A DNA stretch of 64,000 nucleotides from assembly GCF_035195345.1 (NCBI RefSeq), contig NZ_CP136574.1, positions 1,240,001-1,304,000 of the forward strand, read 5' to 3'. The notes below the pieces were generated by a model. It saw only the letters and a program-made list of their open reading frames with translations, did not search any database and was not told the DNA's origin. Every line of letters begins with the position of its first letter. The first letter of the stretch is position 1. The stretch comes from Flavobacterium sp. Lineage in GTDB: Bacteria > Bacteroidota > Bacteroidia > Flavobacteriales > Flavobacteriaceae. Both the position numbers and the translations under genes were made by a program. This document shows positions 25,380-33,579 of the stretch, one piece after another.

Positions 25380-28300
25380 ATGAAAAAAAGAGCTCTTATT
25401 ATATTAATTTTTATACTTTTTGTAAGTGTAAATGCCTTTGGTCAAGGTGGCGCATCTTCATGTGCTGAGTTGACTGCTAATCCGGGCGCGTATCAATCTT
25501 GTGCTACCAGCATACCTTTTAGTAGTTCTGTTGGTGGAAATGGGGAAAATTTTAATTCAACCTGTATTCCGACTCAATATGTGGGACCTACTTGGTTTTT
25601 TATTGAAATCGATACCCCAGGAAATGTTGTTTTACAAATCAGTCAACAAAATTTAGCTGGTAATGGTTCAGATGTTGACTTTGTTTTATGGGGACCTTTC
25701 CAAAATTTAAATAACATTTGTAACCAATTAAATACTACTAATGAAGTAGATTGTAGTTATAGTACAGCTAGTCTTGAAACGGTAACTATCCCAAACAGTA
25801 ATGCTGGTGATTTATATGTAATTGTAATTGATAATTATTCAGGACAGGCAGGAAATATTACTGTTTCACAAACTGGAGGTTCTGGAAGTACGAATTGTGA
25901 TTTCTTATCGTCTGTAACGTTAAATAATACAGATGGAACACTACTTACTAATTTAGAGTATTGCAAACCTGATACAAAAGAAATTGTGGCTACTATAGAC
26001 ATTTCAGATTTTCCGGGTGTTCCCAGTAATTTAAGATTCAACTATACTTGGTTTAAAGATAATGTTCAAATTGATGCTATTTCAAATTCAACAATTTCAA
26101 CAAACAACTTAATTGTTTCAGAAAGTGGTGTATATAAAGTAATTACAACTGCTTATGACATCACCGTAAATCCAACAGGAAACTTAACGGGACTTAGAGT
26201 GAGCGAAGCTGAAGCTAATTTAAAATTTCATACAAAACCACTTATTAGTATTTCAAATTCTAATACCGTTTGTTTAAATACAAATCCTATATTATCATCA
26301 AATATTGCAAATAATACCGATTTAAATCCAACAATTGATATATTAAACTATCAATGGTATCGCAATAACAACCCTATTGGTGGTGAGACAACAACTGCTT
26401 TTACACCAACTTTACCAGGTGATTATTTTATCAAAGTAACCAATTCGCCTTGTTCAGAAACAAACTCTAGTATTATTAGAATTATTGCTAATCCAAATAT
26501 TCAAATTGCTTCAAATACAACTATTTGCGAAAACGATTCTTATACTATTACTTCAATAAATGCAAATGCGAGTATTAACAGCGCACTTTCTTACCAATGG
26601 ATTAAGGATGGTGTAGCTATAGCTGGCGCGAATGGTTCAACTTATACGGTCAACAAATTTAATCAGGCTTTAAATACAACATCACAATATTATTTAGAAA
26701 CTACTGAACAAGGAACGTGTTTAAATTCTTCAAATACGATTTCAGTAACTATTAATGCGTTACCTGTAATTAACACTGTTGCAACAACTTTAGAACAATG
26801 TGATTACATCAACAATACACTTGATGGAATTGCAGAAACTAATTTATTACAACTGTATAATTATTTTACCAATAGCACTGCAGGATTAACTTTAAATTTC
26901 TACACTGATATTGCTTTAACGCAACAAATACTAAATCCATCAAATTATATTAATTTAACTTCTCCGTTTTTACAAACTATTTATGTGAAATTGGTAAATG
27001 AAAATGTAACTCCAAATTGTACCTCTTCTGGTGTTGGAAGTTTTACATTACAAATTAATCCAACAAGTGTTGCCAATTACCCTAACATTCCTGCCGTTTG
27101 CCCAGAAATTAATCAAAACTATGGTTTTTTAAATTTTGACGCACAACGAATAGCTATAAAAAACGCTTATTTTGCCAGTTCAGATGTGAGTATCTCTTTT
27201 CATTTGAACACATCAGATGCATCAACAGGTTTAAATGGATTGAGTAATTTGAGTCAAATTCCAATTGGTACTACAACCGTATACACTAGAGTTATTTCAA
27301 ATACTACACAAAGCTGTGAAGGTATAGGAACATTTGAAGTTGTGGTAACACAAGCTCCTATCCAAAGTTTAATTACAAATGAAAATTTATGTTTATTAGA
27401 TGCTTATTTATTAAACACAAAAGATGTTGAAGCTTTAACTGGTCAAAACCCAACCGTTATAGTTTCTTATTTTAACACATTTGATAATGCGAAAGACAAT
27501 ATTCTTGAGATAAATAAAAACACTCCACTTCCTTTAACAACAGGAACTAGAACTATTTTTGCTCGATTATTTGACACGCTAACTCAATGTTTTTCTATTG
27601 TAAACTTTAATATATTGGTTTTTCAAAATCCAATTATTATTCAACCTTCCCCTATTCGTTTATGTGGAGATACAACTGCTACTTTTAATTTAACCAGTCG
27701 AATTAATCAAATTGTGAATGGAAATTTAAATTATCAAGTAAGTTTTTATGCTAATAATACTGATGTTTTAGCCAATAATCCAATCACAACGCCTGCTAAT
27801 TATTTGAGTGCATCAACAATCATCATTTGTAAAGTTGTTGATCCTACAAATAATTCTTGTGAAACATTCACTACATTAACTCTTGAAGTGATGGCATTAC
27901 CTGGAAGTAATTCTAATCCTACAGCAATTGAATTGTGTAACGATTCTGGATTTGAATTTTTCGATTTAACTACAAGAGAAATACAAATGGCAGGTACAAC
28001 TCCCGTTAATACTATTGCATTTAAATACTATACAGAACTTGCAGACGCTTTGTTAAATGGAAATACAAATCGAATAACCTCGCCAAACATTTTTCAAAAC
28101 ACAACCATTAATTATCAGAAAATTTATGTTCGATTAAACAGTAGAACTAACATTGATAGCGAAACAGGATTAGCTTGTTTTAAAATTTTAGAATTAGATT
28201 TATATGTAAGACCTTATCCAGAAAACAAACTTTCAAATGATCCATACATTATTTGTGTTGACCAACTGAATGCCATTACACATCCTGTAGAAATAAAAAC

Positions 28301-28982
28301 GTTATTAAATAATACTGATTATATTTTTCAATGGTATATTGGACATGATGCACAAATAGGAAATGAAATTCCTGGAGAAACTAACACATCTTTTACTACC
28401 TCAACCGTAGGAATATACTCTGTTAAAGTTACTAATATTTCAAATGCTGCCAATTGTTCTTCAGTATTTAATGTAAGTACTCAAAATGCTATTGTACCTA
28501 ATACACTTGCTATAACTCCTAATGAAATCATTTCGTTTGGGATTGAAAATACGATAACTGCAATAGTTTCACCTGTATCAAACGACTATTTATACTCTAT
28601 CGATGGAACCTATTTTCAGCCAAGTAATACCTTTACCAATATACCTGGTGGCGATTACACATTAACTGTTATTAACAAGTTTGGCTGTGGTGATGTTACT
28701 AGTCAATTCACAATAGTTGATTATCCAAAGTATCTCACACCTAACGGTGATGGTTATAATGACACTTGGAACATCAAAGGAAGTAGTGCTTTAGAGGCAA
28801 CAACTATTAGAATTTTTGATCGATATGGAAAATTAATAAAACAAATTGATCCAAATGGAGAAGGATGGAATGGAACTTTCAATAACAAATTACTTCCTGC
28901 TTCTGATTACTGGTTTACAATTGAATACACCAAAGATAATGTAACCAAAGAATTTAAAGGACATTTTAGTTTAATTCGATAA
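25380..28982 (+). CDS. Large secreted protein with T9SS type B (gliding-motility CHU_C) sorting domain
   Basis: 1200 residues. The signal peptide is residues 1-21 (ending SVNAFGQ). Residues about 25-175 are a jelly-roll-like domain with paired Cys (SCAELTANPGAYQSC). After that come several Ig-like/PKD-like modules with NYQWYRNNNPIGGE, SYQWIKDGVAIAGA and IFQWYIGHDAQIG cores. The last about 85 residues are the type B C-terminal domain: YPKYLTPNGDGYNDTW, IRIFDRYGKLIKQ, WNGTFNNKLLPASDYWF. The type IX system should export it to the cell surface, where such proteins act as adhesins or bind polymers. It has its own promoter and is not coupled to the neighbouring export operon. The ligand is unknown. 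Confidence 0.93.
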   Translation: MKKRALIILIFILFVSVNAFGQGGASSCAELTANPGAYQSCATSIPFSSSVGGNGENFNSTCIPTQYVGPTWFFIEIDTPGNVVLQISQQNLAGNGSDVDFVLWGPFQNLNNICNQLNTTNEVDCSYSTASLETVTIPNSNAGDLYVIVIDNYSGQAGNITVSQTGGSGSTNCDFLSSVTLNNTDGTLLTNLEYCKPDTKEIVATIDISDFPGVPSNLRFNYTWFKDNVQIDAISNSTISTNNLIVSESGVYKVITTAYDITVNPTGNLTGLRVSEAEANLKFHTKPLISISNSNTVCLNTNPILSSNIANNTDLNPTIDILNYQWYRNNNPIGGETTTAFTPTLPGDYFIKVTNSPCSETNSSIIRIIANPNIQIASNTTICENDSYTITSINANASINSALSYQWIKDGVAIAGANGSTYTVNKFNQALNTTSQYYLETTEQGTCLNSSNTISVTINALPVINTVATTLEQCDYINNTLDGIAETNLLQLYNYFTNSTAGLTLNFYTDIALTQQILNPSNYINLTSPFLQTIYVKLVNENVTPNCTSSGVGSFTLQINPTSVANYPNIPAVCPEINQNYGFLNFDAQRIAIKNAYFASSDVSISFHLNTSDASTGLNGLSNLSQIPIGTTTVYTRVISNTTQSCEGIGTFEVVVTQAPIQSLITNENLCLLDAYLLNTKDVEALTGQNPTVIVSYFNTFDNAKDNILEINKNTPLPLTTGTRTIFARLFDTLTQCFSIVNFNILVFQNPIIIQPSPIRLCGDTTATFNLTSRINQIVNGNLNYQVSFYANNTDVLANNPITTPANYLSASTIIICKVVDPTNNSCETFTTLTLEVMALPGSNSNPTAIELCNDSGFEFFDLTTREIQMAGTTPVNTIAFKYYTELADALLNGNTNRITSPNIFQNTTINYQKIYVRLNSRTNIDSETGLACFKILELDLYVRPYPENKLSNDPYIICVDQLNAITHPVEIKTLLNNTDYIFQWYIGHDAQIGNEIPGETNTSFTTSTVGIYSVKVTNISNAANCSSVFNVSTQNAIVPNTLAITPNEIISFGIENTITAIVSPVSNDYLYSIDGTYFQPSNTFTNIPGGDYTLTVINKFGCGDVTSQFTIVDYPKYLTPNGDGYNDTWNIKGSSALEATTIRIFDRYGKLIKQIDPNGEGWNGTFNNKLLPASDYWFTIEYTKDNVTKEFKGHFSLIR

Positions 28983-29000
28983 ATTAAAAATAGAGCAAAT

Positions 29001-29028
29001 AAAAAAGCCTTCGCGATGCGAAGGCTTT
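29001..29028. terminator. Bidirectional terminator between the T9SS type B gene and the RRM gene
   Basis: AAAGCCTTCGC at 29004-29014 and GCGAAGGCTTT at 29018-29028 form an 11-bp stem with a GAT loop. The A-run on the left makes it strongest for the minus-strand RRM gene. Confidence 0.88.
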
Positions 29029-29053
29029 CTGCGTTTTATATCCAAAAAGTATA

Positions 29054-29389
29054 TTAATAACGACCTCTTGAGTTGTTATCTCTATTATTAGAATAACCAC
29101 CTCTACTTCCACCAGCGTTACGATCGAAGCTTCTTCTTTCTCCTTCTGGTTTTGGTTCAGATTTGTTAACAACGATTTTTCTACCTTCGATAGTTCCACC
29201 GTTTAATTCGTCGATTGCTTTTTGAGCCTCAGCATCATTAGCCATTTCAACAAATCCAAATCCTTTACTTCTTCCGGTAAATTTGTCAGAGATAATTTTA
29301 ACTGATTCAACAGCTCCATACTCTTCAAAATAACCTCTTAAATCTGCTTCCTCTACACTGAAAGGAAGACTTCCTACAAAAATGTTCAT
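29054..29389 (-). CDS. RNA-binding protein with a single RRM and Gly/Arg-rich tail
   Basis: 111 residues. One RNA recognition motif spans residues 1-78: RNP2 is MNIFVGSLPF and RNP1 is KGFGFVEM, with the aromatic residues that stack on RNA in place. The tail (about 82-111) is rich in Arg, Gly, Asn and Ser (GGSRGGYSNNRDNNSRGRY), like eukaryotic and cyanobacterial cold-inducible RRM proteins. It is probably a cytoplasmic RNA chaperone, often responsive to cold or growth phase in related bacteria. A -7 box lies 22 bp upstream. Confidence 0.93.
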   Translation of the reverse strand: MNIFVGSLPFSVEEADLRGYFEEYGAVESVKIISDKFTGRSKGFGFVEMANDAEAQKAIDELNGGTIEGRKIVVNKSEPKPEGERRSFDRNAGGSRGGYSNNRDNNSRGRY

Positions 29390-29411
29390 CTATGAAAAAT
29401 TTAATTCCTTA

Positions 29412-29419
29412 CAAAGGTA
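29412..29419 (-). promoter_or_regulatory. -7 box TACCTTTG of the RRM gene
   Basis: A perfect TAnnTTTG match on the minus strand, 22 bp before the ATG at 29389. Confidence 0.55.
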
Positions 29420-29561
29420 GACTATTTAATGTTGCTAAAAGGTTAAAGTTTAGTTTATTTTCAAAATCAAGGTTATTTAGCTAAAAAATTCGAAATCAAA
29501 TTATTAGTTTTTTAAAATTTTATTAAGCTATTTTAAATTTTATTACAAACTACTTAATAAC

Positions 29562-29589
29562 AAAAAGACAACCTCTCGATTGTCTTTTT
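29562..29589 (-). terminator. Terminator of the CoA-transferase gene
   Basis: AAAAAGACAA at 29562-29571 and TTGTCTTTTT at 29580-29589 flank an 8-nt loop. The outer A/T pairs double as the T-run in either direction. Confidence 0.75.
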
Positions 29590-29609
29590 ACTCTTAACTC
29601 AAATTTGTA

Positions 29610-30887
29610 TTATTTAGGACAACCCGTCATTTCGTGATATGCACGTTCAACAGCTTCCTGATGATTTGGATGTGCAATTCTTACTAATTCTGAAACACGC
29701 TGTTTTAAGGTTTTACCATATAAATCGGCTATCCCATTTTCAGTAATAATATAATGGGCATGTGCTCTTGTGGTAACCACTCCAGCACCTTGTTTTAAAT
29801 AAGGTACAATTCTACTTTCGCCTCTTTTAGTTGTAGAAGGTAAAGCTATAATCGCTTTTCCGCCTTCACTTAACGAAGCCCCGCGAATAAAATCCATTTG
29901 TCCTCCTACTCCTGAATACATGGTACTACCAATAGAATCAGCACAAACTTGCCCGGTTAAATCCACTTCAATAGCCGAATTAATAGCTACCATTCTTGGG
30001 TTTCTTCGAATACGAGCTGTATCATTCACCATAGAAGATTCTTTCATCTCTATAAACGGATTATCATCTACAAAATCGTACAAACGTTTCGAACCCATTA
30101 AAAAAGTTGCTAAAGCTCTTCCTCTTAAAGTGCCTTTATAATTACAATTGATGACATCATTTTCAATTAAATCGATTACTCCATCTGAAAACATCTCCGT
30201 GTGTAATCCTAAATCTTTATGATTGGTCAATTTACTTAATGCCGCATTCGGAATCGAACCAATTCCCATTTGCAGTGTACTTTTATCTTCAATTAATGAA
30301 GCAACATAAGTTCCTATTTTTTCTTCTTCGGCTGTAAATGGAGTTACTTCATGAGCAAAAATTGGGACATTAACTTCTACAAGAAAATCAATTTCAGAAA
30401 CGTGTAGAATTCCATCACCAAAAGTTCTTGGCATATTTGGATTAACTTGTGCAACAACCGTTTTAGCATTTTCAATTGCAGCCACAGTTGCCTCAACAGA
30501 AACACCTAACGAACAATATCCATGACTATCAGGTGGTGAAACATGTATAAAAGCAACATCTAATTTCAGAACATTTTTACGAAACAATAAAGGCAATTCA
30601 CTTAAAAAAACAGGTGTATAAGAACCATTTCCTGCTTTAAGTGTATGACGAACATTTGCTCCAATAAAAAAAGAGTTTACATGAAAGCTATCCGCTAATA
30701 CAGGATTTGCATAGGGCGCATCACCTTCTGTATGTAAATGACATATTTCTACATCTCTAAGTTCAGAAGCTCTATCCGTTAATGCTTTTGTTAATATTGT
30801 TGGTGTAGCCGCCGCTGCCTGAACATAGACCCTATCAACACTTTTTACTACTTGTACAGCTTCCGCTGCGGTTACATATTTTCCCAT
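29610..30887 (-). CDS. Acetyl-CoA hydrolase/transferase family protein (4-hydroxybutyrate CoA-transferase-like)
   Basis: 425 residues, matching the length of the Cat1/AbfT-type class I CoA-transferases. The segment LGLHTEMFSDGVIDLIE carries the Glu expected to form the glutamyl-CoA intermediate. GIGSIPNAAL and GVGGQMDFIRGAS match the CoA- and acyl-binding loops of the family. It would move CoA between acetyl-CoA and another carboxylic acid (acetate, butyrate or 4-hydroxybutyrate are known substrates of relatives). The physiological acid is not decidable here. It is transcribed alone with its own -7 box and terminator. Confidence 0.92.
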   Translation of the reverse strand: MGKYVTAAEAVQVVKSVDRVYVQAAAATPTILTKALTDRASELRDVEICHLHTEGDAPYANPVLADSFHVNSFFIGANVRHTLKAGNGSYTPVFLSELPLLFRKNVLKLDVAFIHVSPPDSHGYCSLGVSVEATVAAIENAKTVVAQVNPNMPRTFGDGILHVSEIDFLVEVNVPIFAHEVTPFTAEEEKIGTYVASLIEDKSTLQMGIGSIPNAALSKLTNHKDLGLHTEMFSDGVIDLIENDVINCNYKGTLRGRALATFLMGSKRLYDFVDDNPFIEMKESSMVNDTARIRRNPRMVAINSAIEVDLTGQVCADSIGSTMYSGVGGQMDFIRGASLSEGGKAIIALPSTTKRGESRIVPYLKQGAGVVTTRAHAHYIITENGIADLYGKTLKQRVSELVRIAHPNHQEAVERAYHEMTGCPK

Positions 30888-30907
30888 ACCTAATGAAATT
30901 TATAGTA

Positions 30908-30915
30908 CAAATTTA
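30908..30915 (-). promoter_or_regulatory. -7 box TAAATTTG of the CoA-transferase gene
   Basis: A perfect TAnnTTTG match on the minus strand, 20 bp before the ATG at 30887. Confidence 0.55.
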
Positions 30916-31026
30916 TGTGGTAATTTAAGACTAAAATATGACATTTCTCATTTTAAAGTAGGAAGTTAGAAGTAGGAAATTCCATGTAAAAAAGAGTATC
31001 CTTTAAAATTAAAGTTATTCTTGAAA

Positions 31027-31055
31027 TTGAAATTGCTATCGAATTCGTATTTTTG
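31027..31055 (+). promoter_or_regulatory. Promoter of the map operon
   Basis: TTG at 31027-31029, an 18-bp spacer and TATTTTTG at 31048-31055, 17 bp before the map ATG. Confidence 0.55.
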
Positions 31056-31072
31056 TTGCGAAATTTTGTATT

Positions 31073-31891
31073 ATGATTGTACTTAAAACCCTTGAAGAAA
31101 TAGAATTAATGCGCGAAAGTGCTTTAATTGTTTCTAAAACACTAGGAATGATTGCAAAGGAAATTAAACCTGGCGTTACTACTTTGCATTTAGATAAATT
31201 AGCGGAAGATTTTCTTCGTTCGCACGGAGCAGAACCTGCATTTTTAGGAATGTATGGATTTCCAAACTCGCTTTGCATGAGTCCAAACACACAAGTAGTT
31301 CATGGTATTCCAAACAATGTTCCGTTGCAAGATGGCGATATTATTTCGGTAGATTGTGGTGCTTATAAAAATGGTTTTTATGGCGATCATGCCTATACTT
31401 TTGAAGTAGGTGAAGTTGCTCCAGAAACAAAAAAATTATTACAAATTACCAAAGAATCTTTATACGTTGGTATTCGTGAAACTAAAGTGGGCAATCGTGT
31501 GGAAGATATTGGTCATGCCATTCAGCAATATTGCGAAAGTCATGGTTATGGAGTAGTTCGTGAATTATGTGGACACGGTTTAGGCAGAAAGATGCACGAA
31601 GACCCAGAAGTTCCTAACTATGGAAAACGTGGCCGTGGAAAAAAACTAGTCAATGGAATGGTTATCGCAATCGAACCAATGATTAACATGGGAACCAAAA
31701 ACATCAAACAACATAAAGACGGCTGGACGATTACTACTGCCGACGGAAAACCAAGCGCACATTTTGAACATGATGTTGCGATTGTTGATGGAAAACCTGA
31801 ATTGTTATCCACTTTTGCTTACATCTACGAAGCCTTAGGAATTGTTAGCAATGAAGAAGATGGCTTAAGACAAAAACCATTAGTATTATAA
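31073..31891 (+). CDS. map: Type I methionine aminopeptidase
   Basis: 272 residues. It removes the initiator Met from new proteins in the cytoplasm. The five metal ligands of the family are visible: two Asp in SVDCGAYKNGFYGDHAYTF, His in LCGHGLGRKMHEDP, Glu in AIEPMI and Glu in HFEHDVAI. The substrate-gating His lies in VVHGIPN. The protein is about 10-20 residues longer than the E. coli enzyme at the C-terminus (YIYEALGIVSNEEDGLRQK), which looks normal for Bacteroidota. It is the first gene of a likely three-gene operon with a DUF3667 protein and a methyltransferase. Confidence 0.96.
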   Translation: MIVLKTLEEIELMRESALIVSKTLGMIAKEIKPGVTTLHLDKLAEDFLRSHGAEPAFLGMYGFPNSLCMSPNTQVVHGIPNNVPLQDGDIISVDCGAYKNGFYGDHAYTFEVGEVAPETKKLLQITKESLYVGIRETKVGNRVEDIGHAIQQYCESHGYGVVRELCGHGLGRKMHEDPEVPNYGKRGRGKKLVNGMVIAIEPMINMGTKNIKQHKDGWTITTADGKPSAHFEHDVAIVDGKPELLSTFAYIYEALGIVSNEEDGLRQKPLVL

Positions 31892-31908
31892 TCTAACACA
31901 TTTAATGT

Positions 31909-32697
31909 ATGAATTGTAAAACTTGTAATAATCCTTATGAAAACACCGCGCAATATTGTTCAAATTGTGGTGCTAAAATTGTTGATGACAGACTTTCATT
32001 AAAAGGAACTTGGGAAGAATTTATTGGCCCATTTTTTAGTTGGGATAATAATTTTTGGAGAACTTTCTTTGGTTTGTTTAAAAATCCCAAAGATGTTTTA
32101 GAAGCCTATATTTCTGGTGCCAGAAAAAAATATTTCCATCCATTTTCATATATAATTTTATATGCTACGATAGCTGTTTTTTTCTATAAATTTTTTCCAA
32201 TGGAAATAATAATGGATTATTCAGAAGGTTTTACAAAAGACTATAATTCAACAAATCCCTCAAGTAATGTCCCTAAAATAGACATGAAAAGTTATATGGA
32301 AACACTAATGAGTTATTACAACTTTTTTGTGTTATTGTTAATACCTATATATGCGCTGACTAGTTATATTATATTCAACAAAAGAGGTCATAATTTCTTC
32401 GAACATTTGGTATTTAATAGTTACTTACAAACAAACTTAGGTTTTATATCATTAGTATTACAAGTTATATTAGTAAATATGTTGGGAATGAGTTTTGGCA
32501 CTTATTCTATGCTATTTTTGTTTTTATTCATATTTTTTACACTTTACGCTTTTAAAGAATTATATAATCAAAATTTAAAACAAAGCATTGCTTCTGGAAT
32601 TAAGTACCTACTGCTTTTCTTTGGATTATATATCGGTATAATAATCGCATTTTCTCTTCTATTTGGAATTATATACGCCATAACTTTAATGAAATGA
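31909..32697 (+). CDS. DUF3667 membrane protein with N-terminal zinc ribbon
   Basis: 262 residues. A zinc ribbon opens the protein (CKTCNNPYENTAQYCSNCG, four Cys in two CxxC knuckles). The DUF3667 signature follows (EEFIGPFFSWDNNFWRTFFG, KNPKDVLEAYISGARKKYF), and then four to five membrane helices. The function is unknown. It starts 18 bp after map and overlaps the methyltransferase gene by 4 bp (ATGA), so expression of the three is linked. A second DUF3667 gene lies at 45336. Confidence 0.88.
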   Translation: MNCKTCNNPYENTAQYCSNCGAKIVDDRLSLKGTWEEFIGPFFSWDNNFWRTFFGLFKNPKDVLEAYISGARKKYFHPFSYIILYATIAVFFYKFFPMEIIMDYSEGFTKDYNSTNPSSNVPKIDMKSYMETLMSYYNFFVLLLIPIYALTSYIIFNKRGHNFFEHLVFNSYLQTNLGFISLVLQVILVNMLGMSFGTYSMLFLFLFIFFTLYAFKELYNQNLKQSIASGIKYLLLFFGLYIGIIIAFSLLFGIIYAITLMK

Positions 32698-33458
32698 AAA
32701 AACTTTTTAAACTTATATTAAACACCATTCCTCGTCCGATATTAATTAGATTGAGTATTGTGGCACGTCCTATTTTGGCTTTTTTATTAAAGGGAAGTCG
32801 TTTTACAGATCCAATTGATGGAAAAAGCTTTCGTATGTTTTTGCCTTATGGCTACGGAACGCAAAGAAACAATGTATTATCACCAAGTACGCTTTCATTA
32901 GAAAGACATCGTTTATTATGGTTGTATTTACAAAATGAAACTGATTTTTTTACAGCACCAAAAAAAGTATTACACTTTGCGCCAGAACAAGAATTTTACA
33001 AATGTTTCAAGAAACAATCGAATTTAGATTACACGACTACCGATTTGTTTTCGCCTCTAGCCGATGTTAAAGCTGATATTTGTAATTTGCCTTTTGAAGA
33101 TAATTCGTATGATATCATTTTGTGTAATCACGTTTTGGAACATATTCCAGATGACACAAAAGCCATGCAAGAATTATATCGTGTTTTAAAACCGGGCGGA
33201 ATGGGAATTTTTCAAATTCCACAAGATTTGTCTCGTGAAGTTACTTTTTCTGACGATTCTATTACAGATGAAAAAGAACGCGCAAAAATCTTCGGGCAAT
33301 ACGACCACGTTAGAGTTTACGGAAGAGATTACTTTGACAAACTAAGAAGCATTGGTTTTAAAGTTGAAGAAGTAGATTACACCAAAACAATTGCTCCTGA
33401 ATTAGTAGAAAAATATTGTTTAGCAAAAGGAGAAAAAATCCCAGTTTGTTATAAATAA
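32694..33458 (+). CDS. Class I SAM-dependent methyltransferase
   Basis: 254 residues. The Rossmann-type methyltransferase core occupies about residues 90-205. The SAM-binding region is KVLHFAPEQEFYKCF, where PEQ replaces the usual GxGxG-type loop. NLPFEDNSYDIILCNHVLEH is the typical motif II/III region, and ELYRVLKPGGMGIFQIP is the standard post-motif segment of Methyltransf_11. The N-terminal 85 residues include a hydrophobic stretch that may contact the membrane. The substrate is unknown. It is the last gene of the map operon, coupled to the DUF3667 gene by the ATGA overlap. Confidence 0.9.
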   Translation: MKKLFKLILNTIPRPILIRLSIVARPILAFLLKGSRFTDPIDGKSFRMFLPYGYGTQRNNVLSPSTLSLERHRLLWLYLQNETDFFTAPKKVLHFAPEQEFYKCFKKQSNLDYTTTDLFSPLADVKADICNLPFEDNSYDIILCNHVLEHIPDDTKAMQELYRVLKPGGMGIFQIPQDLSREVTFSDDSITDEKERAKIFGQYDHVRVYGRDYFDKLRSIGFKVEEVDYTKTIAPELVEKYCLAKGEKIPVCYK

Positions 33459-33528
33459 ATTTTGTTTAGATGCTGAAATTAATTTAGCATGACAAAATGA
33501 AAGAAAATCATTTGGTTCATAAATAAAA

Positions 33529-33560
33529 AAATCCCGCAATCATTACAATTGCGGGATTTT
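33529..33560. terminator. Bidirectional terminator between the map operon and the M16 peptidase gene
   Basis: AAATCCCGCAAT at 33529-33540 and ATTGCGGGATTT at 33548-33559 form a 12-bp stem with a 7-nt loop, flanked by A- and T-runs, so it can act on both converging genes. Confidence 0.9.
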
Positions 33561-33579
33561 GAATTTAATAAAAACCTAT

